The notes beneath the pieces were generated by a model. It had not been told where the DNA came from. It ran no database searches and was given only the letters and a program-made list of their open reading frames with translations. Below are positions 45,547 to 54,795 of a DNA stretch of 64,000 bases, one piece after another. Source of the stretch: Skermanella aerolata KACC 11604 (GTDB lineage Bacteria > Pseudomonadota > Alphaproteobacteria > Azospirillales > Azospirillaceae); NCBI RefSeq assembly GCF_000936425.1, contig NZ_AVFK01000031.1:19566-83565 (forward strand), read 5' to 3'. Within the stretch, counting starts at the first letter, position 1. Each line of letters opens with the position of its first letter. The position numbers and the translations under genes were made by a program.

Positions 45547-46767
45547 ATGAACGACCGGCAGATCCTTGAACTTACGGAATGGGTAGCTGAGTCCGGTTTG
45601 GCGGGGTTTTCGGAAACCGAGTTGATCGACGGTTTCTGCCGCCGGCTGGTGGAAAACGGCGTGCCGCTGACCCGGATGGCCGGGATCATCGACACGCTGC
45701 ACCCGGTTCTGGAAGCCCGCACCTTTCACTGGCACCGGACGAAGAACGAGACGCAGGCGATCGACTACGCCCGCTCCAGCGCGCGCGAAGGCCAGGAGAA
45801 GTGGCTGACCAGCCCGTTCCACTACCTGCTCATGTCAGGCGACAAATCGCTGCGCTGCCGGATCGTCGATGGCGATTGTCCGTCTGATCGGTTCCCGGTT
45901 CTGGCCGAGTTCCGCGACGACGGGCTGACGGATTATCTCGCGGTACACACCCGGTTCGGCAAGGCGCTGACGATCGGGATGATGGATTGCCTGTTCACGT
46001 CCTGGGCGACCGACCACGAGGAGGGTTTCGCGGACTGGCAGGTCGGGATGATCGATCGGGCGCTGCCGATGCTGGCGCTGGCGATCCGCGACGTCTCGGT
46101 CGGGCGGATCGCGGAGACGCTGGTCGAAACCTATCTCGGCCGCGACGCCGGGCGGCGGGTACTGGGCGGCTATATCGAGCGCGGCGTCGCCGAGCGGATG
46201 AGTGCCGTGATGTGGTTCAGCGATCTCCAGGGATTCACCCGGATCACCGACACCGTCCCGCCGGAACACGTGATCCCGCTGCTCAACGATTATGCCGACG
46301 CCATCGTGTCGTCGATCCACGACCACGGCGGTCAGGTGCTGAAGTTCATGGGCGACGGCATCATGGCGATCTTCAGCGGCGCCGAGGACTGCGAACTCTG
46401 CACCCGCGCGCTGGACGCGGCGGAGGAGGCAACAAGGCGGGTTGGCGCGCTGAACACCCGCCGGCAGGCGGAAGAACTGCCCTGGACCAACTTCTACCTG
46501 GGCCTCCACGTCGGCGAGGTGTTCTACGGCAACATCGGCAGCGAGGACCGCCTGGACTTCACCGTCATCGGCCCGGCGGTCAACGAGGTCAGCCGGATCG
46601 CCGCGATGTGCCGCTCTCTGGATCAGGAAATCCTGCTGTCCTCCGCCTTCGCCACCTCGGCGGAGGCCTGCGCGCAGCGGCTCGTCTCGGTCGGGCGGTT
46701 CGCACTGCGAGGGGTAGGGCAGCCCCAGCACCTGTTCACGCTCGATCCGGGGGCGGCGGGTGATTGA
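45547..46767 (+). CDS. Class III adenylate/guanylate cyclase
   Basis: A 406-residue soluble cyclase. The N-terminal 200 residues (ILELTEWVAESGLAGFSETE, FHWHRTKNE) are a sensor region of unknown ligand. The catalytic domain from about 225 has the metal-binding Asp residues in MWFSDLQGFT and KFMGDGIMAIF, and YLGLHVGEVFYGNIGSEDR near the end. It should make cAMP (cGMP not excluded). Start: ATG 45547 rather than the in-frame codon eight residues earlier, because GGAG/GGGG lies close upstream. Confidence 0.9.
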   Translation: MNDRQILELTEWVAESGLAGFSETELIDGFCRRLVENGVPLTRMAGIIDTLHPVLEARTFHWHRTKNETQAIDYARSSAREGQEKWLTSPFHYLLMSGDKSLRCRIVDGDCPSDRFPVLAEFRDDGLTDYLAVHTRFGKALTIGMMDCLFTSWATDHEEGFADWQVGMIDRALPMLALAIRDVSVGRIAETLVETYLGRDAGRRVLGGYIERGVAERMSAVMWFSDLQGFTRITDTVPPEHVIPLLNDYADAIVSSIHDHGGQVLKFMGDGIMAIFSGAEDCELCTRALDAAEEATRRVGALNTRRQAEELPWTNFYLGLHVGEVFYGNIGSEDRLDFTVIGPAVNEVSRIAAMCRSLDQEILLSSAFATSAEACAQRLVSVGRFALRGVGQPQHLFTLDPGAAGD

Positions 46768-46780
46768 TCCTGCTCAAGCC

Positions 46781-47173
46781 TCACTCGGCGGAGTGTCGAT
46801 GTTCCGCCATGAGGGATAAGGCACGTTCGACCACGCTCGGGTCCGTTTCGATCACCTTGAGAAGGATACGCGCCGGAACGTCGGGAGCCGAACGCTGCTG
46901 TTCCCATTCCTGAACGGTTCGGAGGCTGAAGCCGAAACGATTTGCGAATGCCGACTGGGACAGGCCCAAACCCCCACGTATCGCCTTCACATCAGGAACC
47001 GGCGGGTTATACACCTGCCGGAAGTCCGTTTTGGATGACTGATCCGGAGCCGTATCGAGATCGTTCGCAATCTGCGCTTCTATAGCCTCGTCAGTCGTCG
47101 CTTTGACCCGCTTCAGATCAACCCGGCCCCTCCGTGCCAGGATTTCCTGAGCTGATCGTGTGACTATAGACAT
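46781..47173 (-). CDS. Helix-turn-helix antitoxin of a BrnT-type pair
   Basis: A 130-residue protein. The N-terminal half ([20 protein letters not shown]) would bind the toxin; the C-terminal helix-turn-helix ([29 protein letters not shown]) binds DNA. AAAGGAG precedes the ATG. The start lies inside the last 56 bases of a brnT reading frame, the order seen in BrnT/HTH-antitoxin operons. Because that toxin frame carries a stop codon, this is now probably an antitoxin without a functional partner. Confidence 0.85.
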   Translation of the reverse strand: MSIVTRSAQEILARRGRVDLKRVKATTDEAIEAQIANDLDTAPDQSSKTDFRQVYNPPVPDVKAIRGGLGLSQSAFANRFGFSLRTVQEWEQQRSAPDVPARILLKVIETDPSVVERALSLMAEHRHSAE

Positions 47174-47417
47174 TTCGCTCCTTTCGGTTAGCGACCCGTG
47201 CAGAAACAATTCGGCGGACGCCCTGGCGCCAAGTGTAGACCACGCAGTATACTATGGAGTCTATCTCTCCAAGCGCGATGATGCGCTCCTCTCGATAATC
47301 TCGTCGATTATCGACACGTTAGACCGTATCGTTATCGAATATTAGACTTGCATATTCGAAGTCAAAACCACGTTCGATGAAGTTTTTGTTTGATTTGTTA
47401 TCATCCCAATCGAACAT
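47118..47417 (-). pseudogene. brnT: brnT toxin gene inactivated by one nonsense codon
   Basis: Read from ATG 47417, the frame gives MFDWDDNKSNKNFIERGFDF, EYASLIFDNDTV, then TAA (47321-47319), then [52 protein letters not shown] to a TGA at 47118. Apart from the TAA at codon 33 it is a full BrnT ribonuclease (100 codons, family motifs in order, including RRDYREERIIALG and [12 protein letters not shown]). A single G-to-T change (GAA to TAA) would explain it, since Glu fits there. It overlaps the antitoxin start. Confidence 0.87.
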
Positions 47418-47535
47418 GGGTTGGGACTTTCTTACCCGAGCTGAATCCAGCAAAGCCTGTTGAATTCAACCCAGTGACACATCTTCGAATAAGAAGGTAG
47501 ATCCAGTTGCCATGATGAACCCCTTCCGGTAACGG

Positions 47536-47564
47536 GCTTGGGATCGCCGTACGCGATCCCAAGC
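47536..47564. terminator. Strong hairpin
   Basis: Perfect 12-bp arms GCTTGGGATCGC and GCGATCCCAAGC with a 5-nt loop, in the gap between brnT and the lipoprotein gene. It could terminate the lipoprotein transcript; no T-run on either side. Confidence 0.5.
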
Positions 47565-47634
47565 GAACGGATGATACGTGATTCACGTATAATCGTCAAT
47601 CGGCTTTTGAAGTTTCACCGGGTAGCCTGCGGTC

Positions 47635-48219
47635 TCACTCCGTGACCGCGATGGCGACGGCCTCGGTGTGGCGAACCACCACCTCGTCGCCTTTCTGTAC
47701 GGCGTCCAGTCTCGTGACCTCGGGACCGACCTTGAACGTGCGTGCGCGGCCGCTAGGCCCTTTGACCACTACGATGCGATTGGCATAGTCGATGCTTTCG
47801 ACCGTCGCGGTGATCTCGTTGGTGCTCGTGGCAACCGCGCTCGGCCTTGCGCCGAGAGGGGCCCTCTCAAGGGTGCCGGTGGGTTCCGCCGCGGGCGCTC
47901 CCGTTGCTGGCCGTACGAAGATGGCCGTCGCTTCCTGGTATTGGGCTGTCACCGTGTCGCCGACCTCGATTTGATCGAAGTTCCTCACCCGTTCGTCCAG
48001 GATGAGGCCGATCGTGCCGCCATCCTCGCCGCGCAGGACGACCATGCGCTCCGGACGGTTGACCGCCAGCACCTTGGCGCGTTCCGTGACGAGATCGCCG
48101 GTGACGAAAGCGGGCCTCTCGGCCTCGGCCGTGTTGACCACAGCCGGCTGAGTGCAGGCTGACAGGAGCAAGGCGCAGAGAATGCCCGTCGTGCCGAGAA
48201 GCGGATTAGTCTTCGACAT
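47635..48219 (-). CDS. Putative lipoprotein with two related halves
   Basis: A 194-residue envelope lipoprotein: signal and lipobox LLLSAC, acylation at the Cys about residue 22. The mature part holds two similar beta-rich halves (KVLAVNRPERMVVLRGEDGG with VRNFDQIEVGDTVTAQYQEA, and TVESIDYANRIVVVKGPSGR with VTRLDAVQKGDEVVVRHTEA), a duplicated OB-like unit separated by a Pro/Ala linker. Function unknown. GGAGAGA lies before the ATG at 48219. Confidence 0.8.
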   Translation of the reverse strand: MSKTNPLLGTTGILCALLLSACTQPAVVNTAEAERPAFVTGDLVTERAKVLAVNRPERMVVLRGEDGGTIGLILDERVRNFDQIEVGDTVTAQYQEATAIFVRPATGAPAAEPTGTLERAPLGARPSAVATSTNEITATVESIDYANRIVVVKGPSGRARTFKVGPEVTRLDAVQKGDEVVVRHTEAVAIAVTE

Positions 48220-48844
48220 CTGTGTCTCTCCAATAGTGATTAACCTACAGCTTGCATCAGCTTTGGAACGTATTTCCCGGTTCGGTCTGCTCACAAGGGT
48301 CCATCGCCGATGGTGTCATCGACTTCTTGGATTTTGTTTTCGGTATTACTTCAAGAATCGAACTGCCGTCCTTGTATCGGCCCAGGATCTTCCGGTACGC
48401 CACCACTGCCCGCAGCGACAGCGGCGCCGCTGATCTCGCTGAAGAATGCTATAGCCAAAACCGGTTTGAGAGATTTGCCCGTTTTCATTCACTCGTCCCC
48501 CCTGCATGAAGTGGGTAGAACTCAGTATGCCCTATCGGTGATTTCTTAGGCGATCACCCGAGTATGAATTTACTATCTCAAAGATATAGCACTTTGATCT
48601 GCATCAAACAAAGAATTCGACAATTTGTCAATTAAGGAAAAGACGTTCATGCCATGCAAAATAAAGTATCTAATAAAGTATAGTTTGTAATTTTTGCTTG
48701 GATGTGGATATTTTCTCTAAATGTTACCTCCTTAAGGCGACGGCATTTGCCAAAAGTGTTAGGTGGGCGTCGGCAAGATATATCGCGCCGGGGGTGTCTC
48801 ACCGACTTTGAATCACGGAATGAGGTGGGGTGGATGCAAACGGT
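48220..48844. other. Intergenic region without a convincing gene
   Basis: About 625 bases, A+T-rich from 48,540 to 48,730. Short frames here lack ribosome sites or family features. It should hold the lipoprotein promoter. Confidence 0.5.
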
Positions 48845-48892
48845 TCGCGGGCCGGCCGGCCGCCTGGGGAGGAGCAGCCAGCCGGCCCGCGA
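48845..48892 (-). terminator. Hairpin after the acyl-CoA dehydrogenase gene
   Basis: 12-bp arms TCGCGGGCCGGC (48845-48856) and GCCGGCCCGCGA (48881-48892), 24-nt loop, 15 bases past the stop of the minus-strand gene. Confidence 0.6.
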
Positions 48893-48906
48893 GAGTCAAT
48901 CCCGCG

Positions 48907-50700
48907 TCAGAACTGATCGTCCGACAGCGCGGTCACCGTCCTGTGCCCCTCGGTAATCGGGGTCAGCAGGCCGATGGCTTGGGGCAGGAACTGGTCGGCG
49001 AAGAAGCGGGCGGTGATCAGCTTGGCGTCCAGGAAGCGCTGGTCCGCCGAGGGGTCGGCCTGACCCTCCTGCGCCGCCATGGCGCCCTTCGCCATCAGGA
49101 AGCCTCCCGTGACGATGCCGAACATCTTCAGGTAATGGGCGGCGCCCGATGCCGCCGCGGCAGGCGTCCGCTTGCCGTTCTCGACCAGCCAGGTGGTGGC
49201 CTTCTCCAGCGCGTCCACCGCCTTGCCGAGGCCGATTGCAATCGCGGCCATGTCGTCGCCGGGCCGGTTCTTCAGGGCGTCGATCGTCTCGCGGATCTCG
49301 GCAAACAGGGTGCGGGCGGCGGTACCGCCGTCGCGGATGACCTTGCGGAAGACGAGGTCGTTGGCCTGGATGCCGTTGGTGCCCTCGTAGATCGGCGTGA
49401 TCCGGGCGTCGCGGAGATGCTGGGACGCGCCGGTCTCCTCGATGAAGCCCATGCCGCCGTGGATCTGGATGCCGATCGAGGCGTTCTCGACGCCAAGGTC
49501 GGTGCTCCAGGCCTTGACCACGGGGGTCAGCAGGTCGGCCAGCGACTGGCCCTTGGCGGCCTCGGCAGGGTCCGGGTGCTTCTTGGCGATGTCGAGCGCC
49601 GCCACCGCGTAATATGTCAGCGCGCGGGCTGCCTCCGTCTGCGACCGCATCGTCATCAGCATCCGGCGGACGTCGGGGTGCCGGATGATCGCGACCGGCT
49701 CGCCCTTGGCGTCCGCCATGTCGCGGCTCTGCACGCGGTTGCGGGCGTAGTCGCGGGCCTGCTGGTAGGCCCGTTCGGAGATCGCGACGCCCTGAAGCCC
49801 GACACCCATCCGGGCGTTGTTCATCATGGTGAACATGTACTCGATGCCGCGGTTCTCCTCGCCGACCAGATACCCCACGGCGCCGTCGTTGTCGCCGAAC
49901 GCCATGACGGCGGTCGGGCTGGCGTGGATGCCCAGCTTGTGTTCCAGGCTGACGCAGCGCAGGTCGTTGCGCTCGCCCAGCGAGCCGTCCGGGTTGACCA
50001 GGAACTTCGGCACGACGAACAGCGAGATGCCCTTGATGCCGGGAGGCGCATCGGCCAGCCGCGCCAGCACCATGTGGATGATGTTATCGGTGAAGTCGTG
50101 CTCGCCGTAGGTGATGTAGATCTTCTGGCCGGAGATCCGGTAGTGCCCGTCCTCGCGCACCGCCCTGGTGCGGATGGCGGCAAGGTCGCTGCCGGCCTGC
50201 GGCTCGGTCAGGTTCATGGTCCCGGTCCACTCGCCCGAGATCAGCTTGCCCAGATAAATCTCCTTCAGCTCGTCGCTGCCATGGGCCGTCAGCGCCTCGA
50301 CGGCGCCCTGGTTCAGCATCGGGCAGAGCGCAAAGGACATGTTGGCCGACTGCCACATCTCCTGCACCGCCATCGCCACCGTCCAGGGCAATCCCTGGCC
50401 GCCGTGCTCCGGATCGAACGGCACGCTGTTCCAGCCGCCTTCCTGATACTGCCGGTAGGCCGCCTTGAAGCCCTTGGGCGTGCGGACCACGCCGTTCTCC
50501 AGCACCGATCCTTCCTGATCGCCCGAGAAGTTGATCGGGGCTAGCACGTTGGAGGCCAGCTTGTTGGCTTCTTCCAGGATCGCGTCGACCATGTCGGGCG
50601 TCGCCGAATCATAACCGGGCAGGCTGACGATGCGGTCCATGCCGACGACTTCGTTGAGCACGAAGCGCATGTCCTGGATGGGGGCGGAATAAGGGATCAT
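48907..50700 (-). CDS. Acyl-CoA dehydrogenase, long C-terminal-domain type
   Basis: A 597-residue flavoenzyme that oxidises acyl-CoA thioesters and passes electrons to ETF. It has the middle-domain signature MNLTEPQAGSDLAAIRT, a GISLFVVPK strand, the C-terminal bundle with QIHGGMGFIEETGASQHLRDARI (ADP/FAD contact and Arg-rich turn), and the extra C-terminal domain of the roughly 600-residue subfamily. The catalytic Glu is likely in YEGTNGIQA. The start at 50700 (MIPYSAPIQDMRF) is the family's usual one. Chain-length specificity is unknown. Confidence 0.94.
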   Translation of the reverse strand: MIPYSAPIQDMRFVLNEVVGMDRIVSLPGYDSATPDMVDAILEEANKLASNVLAPINFSGDQEGSVLENGVVRTPKGFKAAYRQYQEGGWNSVPFDPEHGGQGLPWTVAMAVQEMWQSANMSFALCPMLNQGAVEALTAHGSDELKEIYLGKLISGEWTGTMNLTEPQAGSDLAAIRTRAVREDGHYRISGQKIYITYGEHDFTDNIIHMVLARLADAPPGIKGISLFVVPKFLVNPDGSLGERNDLRCVSLEHKLGIHASPTAVMAFGDNDGAVGYLVGEENRGIEYMFTMMNNARMGVGLQGVAISERAYQQARDYARNRVQSRDMADAKGEPVAIIRHPDVRRMLMTMRSQTEAARALTYYAVAALDIAKKHPDPAEAAKGQSLADLLTPVVKAWSTDLGVENASIGIQIHGGMGFIEETGASQHLRDARITPIYEGTNGIQANDLVFRKVIRDGGTAARTLFAEIRETIDALKNRPGDDMAAIAIGLGKAVDALEKATTWLVENGKRTPAAAASGAAHYLKMFGIVTGGFLMAKGAMAAQEGQADPSADQRFLDAKLITARFFADQFLPQAIGLLTPITEGHRTVTALSDDQF

Positions 50701-50892
50701 GGTACGCAGGGCCCTCCCGAGACCTTGAACTTGAACTTTTGGCAACTTGAGCTTTTGCCGGAACGCAGGATAGCGCGCCGGACAGGGGCTTTGCGAGCTT
50801 TGCGAATGCCGCAGGATAGCGATCGAGGCCAGCGGAGGAAGTGGCACACGGGTTGCTTCCCTGTATCCGGAACCTGTTGGCAAGAGGCTGTC

Positions 50893-51831
50893 ATGTCGAA
50901 CCCTGCAAACCTGATGCGCCCATCGGATCTCTCGAAGCTACGCGGCATTGCCGACGGTGCGCCCAAGGCCATCCAGGCGGCCGTGCGGCAGGCGAGCGAC
51001 AGCACGGGGGTAGATTTTTCCTACCTCATGGTAAAAGCTGCCCAGGAGAGCAGTTTCGACCCGGAAGCGAAGGCTGCGACGAGCAGCGCCACCGGCCTCT
51101 ATCAGTTCACCCAGGGCACCTGGCTCAACATGGTGGAGCAGCACGGGGCCAAATACGGCCTCAACCGGGAAGCCTCGCAGATCCAGCGCCGGTCCGACGG
51201 CTCGCTGTCGGTCCAGGACCCGCAGGCCAGACGCGATATCCTGGAGCTTCGCAAGGACCCGAAGATCTCGTCGCTGATGGCGGCGGAATTCGCCCGCGAC
51301 AACCAGTCGCAGCTCGAACAGACCGTCGGCGGCGAGATCGGGGCGACCGAACTCTACATGGCGCATTTCCTGGGCGCCGGCGGCGCTTCCAAGTTCCTCA
51401 ACGGCATGCGCCAGAACCCGGACCAGAGTGCCGCGTCGCTGCTGCCGGACGCGGCAGCGGCCAACAGGAACGTCTTCTACGACAAATCGGGAAAAGCGCT
51501 GTCGGTCGGCCAAGTCTACAACCGCTTCGCCGCCAAGTTCGACGGCATGCCGGCCTCGACCATGACGGCGTCGGCGGGGGCCATCGGCCTGCCCGGCGTC
51601 AAGGGCGGCTGGGCCAGCGAGGCGGGGATGAATTCCCCCTTCACGGCCAAGGCCGCATCGGGCGGCGCCAACGGCGAACCCAATTCGCTGTTCACCGTCA
51701 TGGTGCTGTCGCAACTGGGCGCCCCCAAGGACCATGCGTCCGATGCCGACGGCAAGAACGGCCAGAAGGGCGGTTCCGGCGGCCAGTTCAACACCGTAAG
51801 GCCGTCGATCCCGAACCTGGGTGCCGCGTAA
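50893..51831 (+). CDS. Lysozyme-like (SLT-type) transglycosylase
   Basis: A 312-residue protein with an SLT-like domain near the N-terminus: SYLMVKAAQESSFDPEAKAA with the catalytic Glu, then SSATGLYQFTQGTWL and a later GATELYMAHFLGAGGASKFL. No signal peptide is visible at the chosen ATG, so export would use another route. The C-terminus is Gly/Ser-rich and probably disordered. This type is often linked to flagellar or other envelope-spanning assembly, but no such genes are near. Confidence 0.85.
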   Translation: MSNPANLMRPSDLSKLRGIADGAPKAIQAAVRQASDSTGVDFSYLMVKAAQESSFDPEAKAATSSATGLYQFTQGTWLNMVEQHGAKYGLNREASQIQRRSDGSLSVQDPQARRDILELRKDPKISSLMAAEFARDNQSQLEQTVGGEIGATELYMAHFLGAGGASKFLNGMRQNPDQSAASLLPDAAAANRNVFYDKSGKALSVGQVYNRFAAKFDGMPASTMTASAGAIGLPGVKGGWASEAGMNSPFTAKAASGGANGEPNSLFTVMVLSQLGAPKDHASDADGKNGQKGGSGGQFNTVRPSIPNLGAA

Positions 51832-51895
51832 GGCTCCGATGTTCGATGCGCTTTCAGCAATGGCTTCGGCGCGGCCGGACCGCTAGGGTGCGGTC

Positions 51896-52237
51896 ATGGA
51901 TGAAGATGATCGTATCCCGACCGAACTATGGGTCCGTGCCCACCTGCGCCGCTGCATCGTGGACGCCATTCCCGCTGTGATCGCCCGCAAGGGATCGCCT
52001 TATGGCGGCATGGTGATCCTGAAGCTGAACCAGCTGGACCTGGGATGTAGGGTCCTGACCCAGTCGCGCGACATGGACGGCAGGCAGGGCTGGCTTGCCG
52101 CCAAGGAGAACGCGCTGATGCCGGAGGCGGATGCCGACGCCTATATCGCCCGCGCGGTCAAGCGCGATCCCGACCTCTGGGTGATCGAGATCGAGGACCG
52201 CGCCGGACGCCACCCGTTCGAAGGCAAGATAATCTGA
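51896..52237 (+). CDS. DUF1491 family protein
   Basis: A 113-residue soluble protein matching DUF1491, a small alphaproteobacterial family of unknown role: RIPTELWVRAHLRRC at the start, VIARKGSPYGGMVILKLNQL, and a DPDLWVIEIEDR end. No catalytic motif is evident. It follows the lysozyme-like gene by 64 bases on the same strand and is convergent with the lipoprotein at 52256. Confidence 0.85.
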   Translation: MDEDDRIPTELWVRAHLRRCIVDAIPAVIARKGSPYGGMVILKLNQLDLGCRVLTQSRDMDGRQGWLAAKENALMPEADADAYIARAVKRDPDLWVIEIEDRAGRHPFEGKII

Positions 52238-52255
52238 GCGGACCAATCCGCCAGG

Positions 52256-52546
52256 TCAGCGGGGTTCCGGGACCGGTGCGTCCGAAACCCCAGCGCCGGC
52301 GCTGCCGATCGGGCCGGACCGGCTGCGGCCGGTGACGAAGTCGGACGACCGACCGGTGTCGCTCGACGTGCTCGATCCCATTTCGCTGCTGGTGCCGGAA
52401 TAACCCGCTCCGCCAAGACCCAGCGTATTGGTGGTGCTCGACGGCGTCGGACCACCACCGCCGCCACCGCTCCAGTTGAAGCCTTCGCACCCGGCGAGGG
52501 CGAGCAGGGCCAGAGAAACGGCGGAAACCTTAAGATAGCGCCGCAT
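52256..52546 (-). CDS. Small Gly/Ser-rich lipoprotein
   Basis: A 96-residue protein: signal peptide MRRYLKVSAVSLALLALAGC with lipobox LAGC, then a Gly run (WSGGGGGG) and a Ser/Thr/Gly-rich tail with no predicted fold. GGAGGG sits just before the ATG at 52546. Likely outer-membrane anchored; the role is unknown. Confidence 0.72.
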   Translation of the reverse strand: MRRYLKVSAVSLALLALAGCEGFNWSGGGGGGPTPSSTTNTLGLGGAGYSGTSSEMGSSTSSDTGRSSDFVTGRSRSGPIGSAGAGVSDAPVPEPR

Positions 52547-52585
52547 GGGACCCTCCACTGTATGGCGATGACGTGTTCGGGGTAT

Positions 52586-53425
52586 TCAACACGCGGTGGC
52601 GGAATTTGTCACCGGTTCCGGTTGGGTTAGACCCGTGGAGACGGCAGCCGCTCCGCCCGGCGCCGTCAGGCGGACGCAGCCCTTCTCACAGGATGGATTG
52701 CTCCGGACCAGATGCGGAAAGGCGTCCTGCCAGCGTGCCACCGCCTTGGTTTCGTCCGGGCGTGCCGCGTCGTCCAGGAACGCAGCACCACCCGGCGCCA
52801 GCCTGGGCAGCAGCCTCGGTCCCGCCGGATAGCGGGCAAGCGCATTGGTGTCGAGCGGCGGCCCGTCGATCACCAGCATATCGATCGGTCCGAGGTCTTT
52901 CAGGCCCGTATCGTCGTACCAGCGGAAGGTCTCGCCGCCGAGGGTCACCGGGACGAGCGGGGCATCGATCACGGTCGCCCAGTCGCTCAGGCCCTGGTCG
53001 GCCAGCATCGCCCTGGTTTCCGCCGCGAAGACAGGATCGTGCTCCAGGCTGTACACGTGTCCGGTGCCGCTGGTCCTGGCCGCCTGGGCCAGCACCACGG
53101 TCGAGGAGCCGGAACTGCACTCCACGACGACGCGCGGCCTGGCCGCCAGCGCATGGCGGGCGATCACCAGCAGGAAGTCCGGCGATGCCGCCCACATCCG
53201 CAGTGGCGGCAGCGGCACGGCGAAGTCCATCAGGTCCCTGAGGCCGATGAAGGCCTGGACCTGCCGGTAGTGATTGGCCGATTCGGTGGTGCGCAGGGAC
53301 CGGATCTCGTCTTCCAGCGCGAACAGCTTCACATGGATGCGCCGCGTCTTATGGAAGAGCACCGCGACGACGCCCAGCACCGCCAGTCCGACACACAGAT
53401 TGAGCAGCGTCAGCAGCTCGTTCAT
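52586..53425 (-). CDS. Membrane-anchored class I methyltransferase
   Basis: A 279-residue protein. One N-terminal helix (LLNLCVGLAVLGVVAVLF) and a short coiled coil precede an AdoMet-dependent fold: VVVECSSGSSTVVLAQAA (motif I), VYSLEHDPVFAAETRAML and the catalytic-site Asp in DMLVIDGPP. This pattern occurs in methyltransferases of surface polysaccharide clusters. The ATG at 53425 has GAGGATGGG upstream. It is divergent from the sugar-nucleotide gene at 53767. Confidence 0.83.
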   Translation of the reverse strand: MNELLTLLNLCVGLAVLGVVAVLFHKTRRIHVKLFALEDEIRSLRTTESANHYRQVQAFIGLRDLMDFAVPLPPLRMWAASPDFLLVIARHALAARPRVVVECSSGSSTVVLAQAARTSGTGHVYSLEHDPVFAAETRAMLADQGLSDWATVIDAPLVPVTLGGETFRWYDDTGLKDLGPIDMLVIDGPPLDTNALARYPAGPRLLPRLAPGGAAFLDDAARPDETKAVARWQDAFPHLVRSNPSCEKGCVRLTAPGGAAAVSTGLTQPEPVTNSATAC

Positions 53426-53766
53426 CCCATCCTCATTCCTATCGAAAAACCGGCGGGATACTGGCATGCCGCCACCCCCGTCCGACAGGTCGAGGATGGC
53501 GAGGTCCGGTGACGATTACGGCAAGGAAACCGGCCGCTTTCCCTCCGCCGGCCCAACGCCTTCCCGGGCAATTTGACGCGTCCATTGCTGGTAACTCCGC
53601 GGTATTTGCCTTTTATTTGACGGACCTGCTATAGACCCGCCGGGTCGTTTGCCGTGACGGATATTCGCATCGACAAGTTTATATACATTTCTAAGGAAAG
53701 TCGAACCACCGGACCGTAGCCGGCCCCCACGGTACCGGAAAGACTTTCTCGACAGGAAAAGCCTGA
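53426..53766. other. Divergent intergenic region
   Basis: About 340 bases with no gene. It should hold the promoters of the methyltransferase and of the polysaccharide genes; I see no clear consensus element. Confidence 0.5.
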
Positions 53767-54755
53767 ATGTTTCGCGAAAGAACCAGGATTCTTGTAACTG
53801 GTGGCGCCGGTTTTCTGGGGTCCTTCCTGTGTGAACGCCTTCTCGCACAGGGTTGCCATGTTATCTGTGCCGACAATTATTTCACCGGATCGCGCGACAA
53901 CATCGCACATCTGCTGGACAACCCGTATTTCGAGGTCATCCGCCACGACGTGACGATCCCGCTTTACGTGGAGGTGGACCGGATATTCAATCTGGCCTGT
54001 CCGGCCTCGCCGATCCACTATCAGTTCGATCCGGTCCAGACCACCAAGACCAGCGTCCATGGCGCCATCAACATGCTTGGGCTGGCGAAGCGCACCAAGG
54101 CGCGCATCCTTCAGGCGTCGACCAGCGAAGTCTACGGCGACCCGGCGGTCCACCCGCAACGGGAAGAGTACTGGGGCAATGTCAATCCGATCGGTCCCCG
54201 CGCCTGCTACGACGAGGGCAAGCGCTGCGCCGAGACCCTCTTCTTCGACTATCACCGCCAGCACGGCGTTGCCATCAAGGTGATCCGCATCTTCAACACC
54301 TACGGTCCTCGGATGCATCCGCGCGACGGCAGGGTCGTTTCGAACTTCATCATCCAGGCCTTGGCCGGCGAGCCGATCACGCTGTACGGCAGCGGCGAGC
54401 AGACGCGGTCGTTCTGCTACGTGGACGACCTGATCGACGGCATGATCGCTTCATGGATACCGGCGAGGAGCATGTCGGCCCCTTGAACCTGGGCAATCCC
54501 GGGGAGTTCACGATCCGCGAACTGGCCGAGGCCGTGATCCGGCTGACCGGATCGAAGTCGAAGCTCGTCCACGAACCGCTTCCGGCCGACGACCCGAAAC
54601 AGCGCCGGCCCGATATCACCCGCGCGGGGGAACTGCTGGACTGGCAGCCGGCCGTTCAGCTTGAAGAAGGGCTGACCCGCACCATCGCCTATTTCGACCG
54701 GCTGCTCTCCACGGGGACCGGGCACGCGGATGCCCGCCGGGCGGCGGAACGGTGA
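53767..54755 (+). pseudogene. UDP-glucuronate decarboxylase gene with one frameshift
   Basis: An extended SDR of about 329 residues making UDP-xylose from UDP-glucuronate. It has the NAD motif [17 protein letters not shown], the catalytic pair in [30 protein letters not shown] and [14 protein letters not shown]. At 54447 one base is missing: the text ATGATCGCTTCATGG would read M-I-R-F-M with one extra C. The next frame carries on exactly ([27 protein letters not shown]) to TGA 54755. Real mutation or sequencing error in a CC run. Confidence 0.87.
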
Positions 54756-54795
54756 AACTCTCCAGCCGGTGGTATCCAGCCAGCCAGCGGTACTC

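Noticed and set aside
48152..48549. Several short plus-strand frames in the gap after the lipoprotein gene
   Set aside because: No ribosome sites, no conserved-looking motifs, and frames overlap each other; treated as non-coding.
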